Source: Pedobacter zeaxanthinifaciens
GTDB lineage: Bacteria > Bacteroidota > Bacteroidia > Sphingobacteriales > Sphingobacteriaceae
Length of the DNA stretch: 64,000 nucleotides
NCBI RefSeq assembly: GCF_003313335.1
Contig: NZ_QMHP01000010.1
Span: 101,313 to 165,312, forward strand
Reading direction: 5' to 3'
A program made the translations under genes and the position numbers. Shown here piece after piece: positions 28,036 to 35,520 of the stretch (position 1 is its first letter; every line of letters begins with the position of its first letter). The notes beneath the pieces are model-generated. The model did no database searches. It saw nothing but the letters and a program-made list of their open reading frames with translations, and had not been told where the DNA came from.

Positions 28036-28116
28036 AATTAAGAAATAGGTTCTTCATAATCTCGGATGGAAACAAGATACTTTTCACTTTCAACTTTATA
28101 CTCTGGACTAAAACCT

Positions 28117-28124
28117 TATATTTG
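28117..28124 (+). promoter_or_regulatory. -7 box TATATTTG before the RNA candidate
   Basis: Exact TAnnTTTG match directly before the rod-like fold, predicting transcription from about 28129. No clear -33 element. Confidence 0.4.
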
Positions 28125-28247
28125 CAACAACAAACCATTCCGGTGAATTTCATAACTGAAAACATCTTTGGAAGTTGAGGGTTTTTCCTTAGTCGTTAGC
28201 TTCTGTTTCAGTTATTTCATAATGGTTTAATATCGCTGTTGCTTTTT
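28124..28247 (+). ncRNA. rod-like structured RNA candidate (6S-like)
   Basis: Nested perfect helices form one long rod: GCAACA (28124-28129)/TGTTGC (28237-28242), AAACCATT (28132-28139)/AATGGTTT (28221-28228), ATAACTGAAA (28152-28161)/TTTCAGTTAT (28206-28215), and a weak apical helix GAAG (28171)/CTTC (28200). Asymmetric bubbles lie between them, and five T residues (28243-28247) follow. There is no ORF. A rod with a large asymmetric bubble is the layout of 6S RNA; Bacteroidota have a short 6S-Flavo class. The family name is a hypothesis. If transcription starts near 28129, the outermost helix may be partly lost. Confidence 0.45.
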
Positions 28248-28328
28248 GATTTTGTAGCTACTTTGCTTTTAACCTTGGTGTACCAACGTGGTTAATTAAA
28301 CCTGATGGAAGCGGTTATCTTTTTTGTG

Positions 28329-28394
28329 TGTCATCCTGAGCTTGTCGAAGGATTTTGGGTTAATTGCAGGTGCTTCGATAATCTCAGCATGGCA
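28329..28394. repeat. REP-like palindrome
   Basis: Two 22-base arms, TGTCATCCTGAGCTTGTCGA at 28329 continuing AG to 28350, and CTTCGATAATCTCAGCATGG at 28373 continuing CA to 28394, are imperfect reverse complements (about 18 of 22 match) around a 22-base loop. This TCATCCTGAGCTTGTCGAAG type is a widespread intergenic repeat. The rest of the gap to 28528 holds nothing else recognised. Confidence 0.75.
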
Positions 28395-28528
28395 AAAGAG
28401 CGCAATCACCTAAACACAAAAAAATAATAGCGTACAGCGGGACTACAGCAGCCGAGAACACCTAACATTGTTTTTTAAAAAATAAAGATTTTATATTAAG
28501 ATTATCTCTGATAATTAATTTAGACAAA

Positions 28529-29185
28529 ATGAATTTCGATTATAACACTACCAGAAGCGAGCTGATTTTAGCGGAGTATGGGCGTAATGTACAAAATATG
28601 GTGAAGTACATTATTACTTTGCCAACTAAAGAAGAACGCAATAAATATGCTCAAGCAGTGATTGATTTGATGGGTTTTTTAAACCCTCACTTGCGTGATG
28701 TGGCCGATTTTAAACATAAACTTTGGGATCATTTACACATTATTTCTAACTATCAAATTGATGTAGACAGCCCCTACCCTAAGCCAACTCCGGAAACTAA
28801 GGAGTTTAAACCCGACCATATTGGTTACCCACACCAACGCATAAAATATAAACACTATGGCAAAACGGTTGAAAAATTAATTGCTACCGCCATTGAGGAG
28901 CAAAATCCGGAGCGTAAAGCCGCCATGGTACAAGGCATTGCCAATTTTATGAAAATGGCCTATGTGCAGTGGAATAAGGATAATGTAGCCGATGAAGTGA
29001 TCCTTAAAAATTTGGCGGAACTATCAGGCGGTGCACTGGCTTTGGAAGAAAACGTAAATCTTCAGAAAGTAGAATTTAAGCAGCAAAACAATAGGCAAAA
29101 CAATAACCGCGGTCGCCAAAACAACAAGAAAAACCGCCAGCGGAACAACAACAACAATAATAATAATAATAAACAAAGACATTAA
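28529..29185 (+). CDS. DUF4290 protein with Asn-rich tail
   Basis: 218 aa. Residues 1-165 form the helical DUF4290 domain, a Bacteroidota family of unknown function (MNFDYNTTRSELILAEYGRN; HLRDVADFKHKLWDHLHI). The last 35 residues are a low-complexity basic tail of Asn, Arg, Gln and Lys, including nine Asn in a row, which suggests nucleic-acid contact. It directly precedes murA by 48 bases, so the two are likely co-transcribed. Confidence 0.9.
   Translation: MNFDYNTTRSELILAEYGRNVQNMVKYIITLPTKEERNKYAQAVIDLMGFLNPHLRDVADFKHKLWDHLHIISNYQIDVDSPYPKPTPETKEFKPDHIGYPHQRIKYKHYGKTVEKLIATAIEEQNPERKAAMVQGIANFMKMAYVQWNKDNVADEVILKNLAELSGGALALEENVNLQKVEFKQQNNRQNNNRGRQNNKKNRQRNNNNNNNNNKQRH
29144..29170 (+). 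repeat. in-frame AAC/AAT trinucleotide repeat
   Basis: Four AAC then five AAT codons encode the Asn9 run of the DUF4290 protein. Slippage would change the tail length by whole residues without a frameshift. Confidence 0.85.
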
Positions 29186-29233
29186 CGTTTATACTTAACC
29201 AACCGTTAAGTGAACTACCAAAATATTTAGATA

Positions 29234-30559
29234 ATGAACGCATTTGAAATTACAGGCGGAAAAAAATTAAAGGGTGAAATTACGCCGCAGGGCGCTAAAA
29301 ACGAAGCCTTACAAATCCTATCGGCGGTACTTTTAACCGAAGAAAAAATTACCATCAGCAATATTCCTGATATTAAAGATGTAAATAAATTAATTGATTT
29401 ATTGGCTGATTTAGGTGTTAAAGTTGAACGTTTGAATAAGGATACTTACACTTTTGAAGCTAAAAATATAAACCTCGACTTTTTCCAGTCGGACACTTTT
29501 AAATCTAAAGGTGGTAGCTTACGTGGCTCAATTATGATTGTTGGCCCGCTTTTGGCCCGCTTTGGTAAAGCAGCTATTCCTAAGCCAGGTGGCGATAAAA
29601 TTGGAAGACGCCGTTTAGATACGCACTTTTTAGGCTTTGAAAAACTAGGTGCAAAGTTTGTTTATGATAGCAAAGCGGCGTTTTTTAACGTAGATGCTAC
29701 CAACCTTAAGGGTACCTACATTTTACTTGATGAGGCCTCTGTTACTGGTACAGCCAACATTGTAATGGCAGCTGTATTAGCTAAAGGTGTAACTACCATT
29801 TATAATGCTGCTTGTGAACCTTATTTACAGCAGTTATGCAAAATGCTTAACCGCATGGGTGCAAAAATTAGCGGCATTGGCTCTAATTTGTTGACCATTG
29901 AAGGTGTTAAAAAATTGGGTGGAACAGAGCACCGCATGTTACCTGATATGATCGAAATTGGTTCGTTTATTGGCTTGGCAGCTATGACGGAGTCGGAAAT
30001 TACCATTAAAAACGTTGCTTATGATGAACTGGGTGTAATTCCAGAGGTATTCAAAAAGCTAGGTATAAAATTGGAACGCCGCGGTGATGATATTTACGTT
30101 CCATCACAAAAGCATTATGAAATTGATACTTTTATTGATGGTTCTATTTTAACCATTGCCGATGCTCCTTGGCCAGGTTTTACGCCAGATTTATTGAGCA
30201 TTGTATTGGTGGTGGCTACACAGGCTAAAGGAAACGTATTGATTCATCAAAAAATGTTCGAAAGCCGATTGTTTTTTGTAGATAAACTGATTGATATGGG
30301 TGCCCAAATTATCCTTTGTGATCCGCACCGTGCCACTGTAAACGGCATTGACAAAAAGTACAAACTGCGTGGTATCAGCATGACTTCGCCTGACATTAGA
30401 GCTGGTGTTTCATTACTAATTGCTGCATTATCTGCCGAAGGCAAGTCGACCATTTTTAACATTGAACAAATTGAACGTGGCTACCAAGATATTGATACGC
30501 GTTTACGTGCCTTAGGTGCGCAAATTAAACGTGTGGATGCTGCTGCTCCAAGTCATTAA
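29234..30559 (+). CDS. murA: UDP-N-acetylglucosamine 1-carboxyvinyltransferase
   Basis: 441 aa with the two-domain inside-out fold. Motifs include PQGAKNEALQILSA (catalytic Lys22/Asn23), SLRGSIMIVGPLL and GFTPDLLS. It transfers enolpyruvate to UDP-GlcNAc, the first committed step of peptidoglycan synthesis. The loop normally reading PGGCxIG reads PGGDKIG, so the fosfomycin-reactive Cys is Asp121 (codon 29594-29596). The same substitution is known in naturally fosfomycin-resistant MurA such as that of Mycobacterium. Terminator at 30584. Confidence 0.96.
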   Translation: MNAFEITGGKKLKGEITPQGAKNEALQILSAVLLTEEKITISNIPDIKDVNKLIDLLADLGVKVERLNKDTYTFEAKNINLDFFQSDTFKSKGGSLRGSIMIVGPLLARFGKAAIPKPGGDKIGRRRLDTHFLGFEKLGAKFVYDSKAAFFNVDATNLKGTYILLDEASVTGTANIVMAAVLAKGVTTIYNAACEPYLQQLCKMLNRMGAKISGIGSNLLTIEGVKKLGGTEHRMLPDMIEIGSFIGLAAMTESEITIKNVAYDELGVIPEVFKKLGIKLERRGDDIYVPSQKHYEIDTFIDGSILTIADAPWPGFTPDLLSIVLVVATQAKGNVLIHQKMFESRLFFVDKLIDMGAQIILCDPHRATVNGIDKKYKLRGISMTSPDIRAGVSLLIAALSAEGKSTIFNIEQIERGYQDIDTRLRALGAQIKRVDAAAPSH

Positions 30560-30583
30560 AACTTACGCTGTAGCGTTATCATA

Positions 30584-30618
30584 AAAAGTCCCGGCCTTTA
30601 CAGTGTTCCGGGACTTTT
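30584..30618 (+). terminator. intrinsic terminator after murA
   Basis: Perfect 11-bp stem AAAAGTCCCGG (30584-30594) / CCGGGACTTTT (30608-30618) with a 13-base loop; T/A-rich on both sides, so it could work in either direction. Confidence 0.88.
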
Positions 30619-30693
30619 AGTTTTATGCTTTGTGTAGATTACATTATTTAAAGTTTCTTTGTAACAAGCTACCGCTAAGCACATCAAATTAGC

Positions 30694-30888
30694 ATGACTT
30701 TAATCGCTATCTTTTTCCCGTTTCTTTCTTTTTTGCTAAGGGGAAGAATTTTGACCGGCATAGTTTGCCTGATTTTGCAAATTACCTTAATTGGATGGAT
30801 ACCCGCTGCTATTTGGGCTGTAATTTCTTTACAAAATGCTCGTGCTGATAGACGCAACAGACAATTAATTAGGGCAATGAAGCGGTAA
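30694..30888 (+). CDS. YqaE/Pmp3-like small membrane protein
   Basis: 64 aa: two hydrophobic helices (about 3-14 and 20-44) and a basic tail ending NRQLIRAMKR. Length and layout (first helix, GRILTGIVCLILQITLIGWI, charged tail) match the UPF0057/Pmp3 family linked to membrane potential and salt stress. The assignment rests on these features only. Confidence 0.7.
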   Translation: MTLIAIFFPFLSFLLRGRILTGIVCLILQITLIGWIPAAIWAVISLQNARADRRNRQLIRAMKR

Positions 30889-31116
30889 TTGATCCACTTC
30901 TTTCCATTAAGTTCTTAGCTTTTAACCTTGAACGCTAGCATGCTCCTTGCTCATGTTAACTACGGCATGTTACTGTTAGTTAATATTTTTTAGCTACATA
31001 CAATTACTCCATTTAGTGCTTCAAATTAAGCAGGCGACTTTGAAAAAAATAAGTAGCTTTATGTTGTAAATTTAAGCTAGTATAGCTAGTTGAAGTAGAC
31101 CAAACCTAACCATCTA

Positions 31117-31953
31117 ATGAAACATACATTACGCACTCTCCTAAGCCTGTCAATTATTATTTTATGTTACGGTTGTTTGTCCATCAATACCAAAAAGTAT
31201 TCGGCTTTGGGAACATGGAAACTTAAAAGAATAGAACAGCAAGGCAGTAAAGCTGGTAGCCTAAACTCATACGTAGCGAAACAAGGCGAGCTATTAAATC
31301 TATTTAAGGATAGTACTTTAAGCGTACTTAGTGAAGAAGCGCAACAAATTGGCAAATGGACTATAAATGATGGTATACTTACCATAAAAGCCGAAAATTC
31401 GTCAACAAAAAGCTATGAAATGAAATTTTCGACGACTAAAAGTGGCCTCGAAATACTCAAATTAAAAGACGAAGGCAGTGGCAATGTGAGTGTGTTTTAT
31501 AGAGAAGCTTTGCCACTTAAAGACCTGAGCAATGAACCTTTTCACCCATCTAACATCCAATGGCGTATAAAGGCTACTACTTCCGAATCAATCCCACAAC
31601 TTAAACAAAGGTTGGAAAACTACGTTAAGCATGTCAGTTTAATTTTATATGTTGCTATACAGCAAAAACCAGAGTTAGTATCTTTCGAATTGTCACAAGG
31701 ACCAATTCGAATTTACAGTAGCGGAATTGGTAAATTTCCTTTCGCGGTAGTAAAACCTGTTTGGAAAAATGCTTATTACAACGAGCAAGAAGCTGCTATT
31801 GCTTATCAGCTATACGAAAATTACCTAAGGGACAACAAATACACTGGCACAAGTACTGGCAAATGGGTAGATGATGATTACGCAATTTTGCAAAGCATCT
31901 ATAACGGATTAAAACGGGATGCAAACACTGATCGAGAAAAAGTAGCTAAATAA
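31117..31953 (+). CDS. lipoprotein with lipocalin-like N-terminal domain
   Basis: 278 aa. Lipobox ILCYGC ends at Cys20. Residues 28-125 look like a lipocalin-type beta domain (LGTWKLKRIEQQG, QIGKWTINDGILTIK). The C-terminal half (about 140-278) is mixed helix and strand with no family recognised (RWKATTSES-like start, PFAVVKPVWKNAYYNEQEA). Function unknown; probably outer-membrane anchored. Confidence 0.7.
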   Translation: MKHTLRTLLSLSIIILCYGCLSINTKKYSALGTWKLKRIEQQGSKAGSLNSYVAKQGELLNLFKDSTLSVLSEEAQQIGKWTINDGILTIKAENSSTKSYEMKFSTTKSGLEILKLKDEGSGNVSVFYREALPLKDLSNEPFHPSNIQWRIKATTSESIPQLKQRLENYVKHVSLILYVAIQQKPELVSFELSQGPIRIYSSGIGKFPFAVVKPVWKNAYYNEQEAAIAYQLYENYLRDNKYTGTSTGKWVDDDYAILQSIYNGLKRDANTDREKVAK

Positions 31954-32097
31954 CATCATTCTTGTGACGGATGCACTTCTATAGATCAACCACTGATTGT
32001 TTCGCTTTTATCACAATTTGATATTTTTCCACTTGATATTTTAAAGCACGTTTCTTTATGGCATATTTGCTATATTTATTGAAAGGTAAAGTACCAA

Positions 32098-32796
32098 ATG
32101 AGTTCAGATTTAAAATACTGGTATTTACATGACCATCAGCTTTTTCGAAATTTGAGTTTCTCGGAGATAGATTCGCTATGCATTTTGAAGAAGTTCAAGA
32201 AATCCCAAAAAAATGAGCTGCTAGACTTACCTTTTAGTAGTAAAGAACGCATTTATTTTCTCAAAAGAGGCGCTATTAAGTTGTTACGATTGAATGCAGA
32301 TGGAGAAGAAATTTTAATAGACATATTGCAAGAGGGAGATGTTTTCGGCGATCTGAATTTAGAAATGCCAACTGAAAATGATGAGTTTTTCAAAGTTGTT
32401 ACCGACGAGGCTATCATTTGTACTTTCTATCGAGAACGTTTGGAAGAAATCATGTATAAAAAGCCCGATTTCGCATTAAATTACATCAAATTCATAGGCT
32501 TCAATTTCAAAAAAATCCAAAACAGTTATAAAAATATTCTTTTTCGGGATGCTAGAACCCGGTTATTGTTGCTCCTTAACATGATTATCGAAAAGGAAAA
32601 CGTACAATCAACTTCCTATCTACTCCCTAATTATCTTACCCAAAAAGATATATCGCAACTAATTTGTACTACTCGACAAACCATCATCTCGTTGTTTAAA
32701 ACGCTGGAAGCGGAAGGGCTACTTAACTATTCACAGAAAGAAATTTTCATTCCTGACGTGAAAAAAATTAAAAATTTAGCGGAGAATGTAAAGTAG
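32098..32796 (+). CDS. Crp/Fnr-family transcription regulator
   Basis: 232 aa. N-terminal cyclic-nucleotide-binding-like beta barrel (IYFLKRGAIKLLRLNADGEE, LQEGDVFGDLNLEMP), dimer helix about 125-160, and a C-terminal winged helix (YLTQKDISQLICTTRQTIIS). No Cys cluster for an Fe-S sensor and no clear canonical cAMP-binding Arg, so the signal is unknown. It lies 54 bases upstream of the YHS-YHS-DoxX genes on the same strand and is their most likely regulator. Confidence 0.85.
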   Translation: MSSDLKYWYLHDHQLFRNLSFSEIDSLCILKKFKKSQKNELLDLPFSSKERIYFLKRGAIKLLRLNADGEEILIDILQEGDVFGDLNLEMPTENDEFFKVVTDEAIICTFYRERLEEIMYKKPDFALNYIKFIGFNFKKIQNSYKNILFRDARTRLLLLLNMIIEKENVQSTSYLLPNYLTQKDISQLICTTRQTIISLFKTLEAEGLLNYSQKEIFIPDVKKIKNLAENVK

Positions 32797-32823
32797 TTTA
32801 CATTTTGCTTTTTAACTCAGATT

Positions 32824-32831
32824 TACCTTTG
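32824..32831 (+). promoter_or_regulatory. -7 box TACCTTTG before the YHS genes
   Basis: Exact TAnnTTTG match with TTTG 16 bases upstream (32804-32807), leaving about 19 bases before the ATG at 32851. It suggests the YHS genes can be transcribed separately from the regulator gene. Confidence 0.5.
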
Positions 32832-32850
32832 AGTAAACAAGTTAAAAAGT

Positions 32851-33312
32851 ATGAAACATTTCATTTCCATTTTTCTAATATGCATTTCTGCTACGCTATA
32901 TGCGCAAAGTAATGGGGCAGAAAGAGTAAAGCAGTACAATCTCGAAAAGCAAATTGCGATACAAGGTTACGATCCTATAAACTATTTCACTCAAGGTAAA
33001 GCCCTAAAGGGTTCTCCTAAAATCAATCTCTTATATCTAGGTGTAATTTATTACTTCTCTACCGAGGCTAATAAAAGGTTATTTGAATCAAATCCACAAA
33101 AATACGAGCCTCAATATGGTGGTTGGTGCGCCTATGCAATGGGAAATAGTGCGGAAAAGGTGGAAATTGATCCAAAAACATTTAAAATTTTAGATGGAAA
33201 ACTTTACCTCTTCTATAATGCGTACTGGAATAACACATTAAAAAGCTGGAATAAGGACGAAAAAACACTAAAAACTAAAGCTGACAAAAACTGGTCGAAA
33301 TTTATAAACTAA
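32851..33312 (+). CDS. secreted YHS-domain protein 1
   Basis: 153 aa with a signal peptide (MKHFISIFLICISATLYAQ) and a YHS-like domain: IQGYDPINYFTQGKALKG, YYFSTEANKRLFESNPQKYE and QYGGWCAYAMG. YHS domains are small metal- or redox-linked modules, often next to copper or oxidative-stress genes. The next gene encodes a paralogue of the same length, so a tandem duplication is likely. Confidence 0.85.
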   Translation: MKHFISIFLICISATLYAQSNGAERVKQYNLEKQIAIQGYDPINYFTQGKALKGSPKINLLYLGVIYYFSTEANKRLFESNPQKYEPQYGGWCAYAMGNSAEKVEIDPKTFKILDGKLYLFYNAYWNNTLKSWNKDEKTLKTKADKNWSKFIN

Positions 33313-33317
33313 AAAAC

Positions 33318-33779
33318 ATGAAACTAAAAGCAATCTTTGCGTCAATCGCATTATTAACAACTATCGCATTATTAAGTTGGGGTTATCAACCTAAACAAGA
33401 TAGCAAACCTGAATTTTTTTCTAAAAACAACATGGCTATTGCCGGCTATGATGTTGTTGCATTTTTCACAGAAGGTAAGCCTGTAATGGGAAATGAACAA
33501 ATATCCCTAAAATATAAGGGCGCCAACTGGTATTTTTCTACCAACGAAAACTTAGCAAAGTTTAAGGCAAATCCAGAACGCTACCTGCCTCAGTACGGCG
33601 GTTATTGTGCTTTTGGCATGAGCAAGGGTTATAAAGCCTCGGTAGAAATTGATACCTGGACCATAGATAATGGCAAGTTATACTTCAACTACAATATGAA
33701 AGTAAAAGAAAGCTGGGTTAAAAATCAGCAGGAATTTATCCAAAAAGCTGATAACAACTGGAAAAATTTCAAACATTAA
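33318..33779 (+). CDS. secreted YHS-domain protein 2
   Basis: 153 aa. N-terminal hydrophobic signal (about 4-22), then IAGYDVVAFFTEGKPVMG, WYFSTNENLAKFKANPERYL and QYGGYCAFGMSKGYKA. It aligns end to end with the preceding protein and starts five bases after it. Together with the DoxX gene 10 bases downstream it forms a three-gene operon. Confidence 0.87.
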   Translation: MKLKAIFASIALLTTIALLSWGYQPKQDSKPEFFSKNNMAIAGYDVVAFFTEGKPVMGNEQISLKYKGANWYFSTNENLAKFKANPERYLPQYGGYCAFGMSKGYKASVEIDTWTIDNGKLYFNYNMKVKESWVKNQQEFIQKADNNWKNFKH

Positions 33780-33789
33780 CATAACTGAC

Positions 33790-34182
33790 ATGCAATCAAA
33801 AAAATTAGTTACCAGCGCTTTAAGAATTATCGTAGCAGTAATATTGTTGCAAACGCTATATTTTAAATTTACAGCTCATCCAGATTCAGTTCATATTTTT
33901 TCTGCATTAGGAGTAGAACCTTGGGGCAGAATTACCCTTGGGATAATCGAACTAATTGTCGCCGTTATGATTCTTTTACCTAAAACAAAAACATTAGGTA
34001 TGCTATGCAGTTTGATCATCATTTTAGGCGCAGTAGCTTCTCATCTTTTGGTATTAGGCATTAATGTATCTAGCGATAACGGAAAACTATTTGCCCTTGC
34101 CCTAGTAGTATTGTTTTGTTCATCAATTTACCTCATTTGGTGTAAAAACGAGGTGATTTCGGTATTTAGATCGGCGAAATAA
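33790..34182 (+). CDS. DoxX-family membrane protein
   Basis: 130 aa with four transmembrane helices. It carries the DoxX-like FKFTAHPDSVHIFSALG loop after helix 1 and RITLGIIELIVAVMILLP in helix 2. DoxX proteins are quinone- or thiol-linked redox proteins in some species. Third gene of the YHS operon. Confidence 0.82.
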   Translation: MQSKKLVTSALRIIVAVILLQTLYFKFTAHPDSVHIFSALGVEPWGRITLGIIELIVAVMILLPKTKTLGMLCSLIIILGAVASHLLVLGINVSSDNGKLFALALVVLFCSSIYLIWCKNEVISVFRSAK

Positions 34183-34318
34183 ATGTAACCGCTTGTTGCT
34201 TTGAAAAAGACATACTACAAATTGACAGTTTATATTGCCAGCTAATTGCGAAACGCCTCATTAAATATTTTTAGGTCAATTAAAATAATCATGGAATATC
34301 AACGTTAAAAGAAAATCT

Positions 34319-34819
34319 ATGAAAATCATGTCGCCCCACACGGAAGCAAGAGAAATACTTTTGCAATTAGCTTCTGCTATCCAACAACTTAGTAAAGATG
34401 AGTATAAGGAAAAAATCCCGTTGCTAAGCCATTCGAGCATTGGCGAACACACAAGACATATTATAGAATTATTTCAACAGCTGTTCCACGGCTATAATAC
34501 AGGTGTGGTAAACTACGACGAGCGAGAAAGAAATGTGCTGCTCCAAGAAAGCATTGATTTTGCAGTTGAAAATATCGCTTCAATAGTAATTAATTTATGT
34601 AGAGAAGATAAAAACCTGGAGATTGCTACGCTTTACGCCGATGAGGCAAATGGCATTGCGTCAAACTACCTCCGAGAGTTGATTTATAACATTGAGCATT
34701 GCATTCATCACCAAGCAATTATCAAAATTGGAATGACTATTTTAGGGAAAGACGGTATAAGCGAAAATTTCGGCGTAGCTAAGTCGACAATTGCCTATAA
34801 AAAACAATGTGTACAGTAA
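34319..34819 (+). CDS. DinB-fold protein (first gene of coupled trio)
   Basis: 166 aa four-helix bundle with possible metal ligands in IGEHTRHIIE (residues 41-50) and NIEHCIHHQA. A second ATG at 34328 is an alternative start. DinB-fold enzymes include thiol-dependent transferases and hydrolases. The gene overlaps the TANGO2-like gene by 13 bases, so translation is coupled. It is unrelated in detail to the YfiT-like protein at 17147. Confidence 0.8.
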   Translation: MKIMSPHTEAREILLQLASAIQQLSKDEYKEKIPLLSHSSIGEHTRHIIELFQQLFHGYNTGVVNYDERERNVLLQESIDFAVENIASIVINLCREDKNLEIATLYADEANGIASNYLRELIYNIEHCIHHQAIIKIGMTILGKDGISENFGVAKSTIAYKKQCVQ

Positions 34820-35520
34820 GTTTTTATAAAACTCAGCACCAAGTCATTATTACTTCTAACAGAGACGAAAGTGCCTTCCGCCCGAATTCAACAGTCCCTA
34901 AAAGCGAACTTGCTTTTGGCAAGAGATTGTTTTTTCCAAAAGATCCTCAAGCTGGCGGCACTTGGATTGTTGCTAACGAGAAAGGTGATGCATTCGTATT
35001 GCTTAATGGAGCTGAATTTAATGGTGCTGCAAAATCCTACTGTGGCAGAAGCAGAGGAATTGTACTTTTAGAACTGGCGTCCTCAAATCACATCAATGCG
35101 GCGTGGCATCAAATTGATTTGCTTGATGTCGCTCCCTTCACCATCGTAGTGTATGCGAAAAATGAGTTGATCCAATTACGCTGGGATGGAGAAAATAAAG
35201 AACATCAAACTTTATCCAGTGGCACACCAATGATTTGGTCGTCATCAACCCTTTATGCTCCAAAAATTATTAAAGATAGACGTAGTTGGTTTAATCAATT
35301 TATTCGGGAAAAACACCAACAATTAGATGCAAATGATCTGATGGATTTTCATACCAACACATTTACTGCCGACAAGGAAAATGGCCTAATTATCGACAGA
35401 AATGGAAAAATGCTTACCAAAAGTGTAACGCAGTGGATATTGCATAATGGAGGTTTTAGCATACGTCATATTGATTTAGTTGAGCAAACAACAACTATTT
35501 TAACCGAAAAATTATGTTAA
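34807..35520 (+). CDS. NRDE/TANGO2-family protein
   Basis: 237 aa starting MCTVSFYKT with Cys2 and the family motif SNRDE at 17-21, then DPQAGGTWIVANEKGDAFVLLNG. TANGO2 relatives occur in all domains; suggested roles involve heme or lipid handling, and an Ntn-hydrolase-like fold has been proposed. Overlaps genes on both sides (13 and 7 bases). Confidence 0.87.
   Translation: MCTVSFYKTQHQVIITSNRDESAFRPNSTVPKSELAFGKRLFFPKDPQAGGTWIVANEKGDAFVLLNGAEFNGAAKSYCGRSRGIVLLELASSNHINAAWHQIDLLDVAPFTIVVYAKNELIQLRWDGENKEHQTLSSGTPMIWSSSTLYAPKIIKDRRSWFNQFIREKHQQLDANDLMDFHTNTFTADKENGLIIDRNGKMLTKSVTQWILHNGGFSIRHIDLVEQTTTILTEKLC

Noticed and set aside
28260..28330. Continuation of the RNA candidate to a second hairpin (AACC...GGTT then T6)
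   Set aside because: The stem is only four pairs; possible 3' end of a longer transcript but too weak to annotate.
30956..30983. Hairpin TTAACTA/TAGTTAA followed by T residues after the YqaE-like gene
   Set aside because: Seven A/T-rich pairs with a 14-base loop are too weak to call a terminator in AT-rich DNA.
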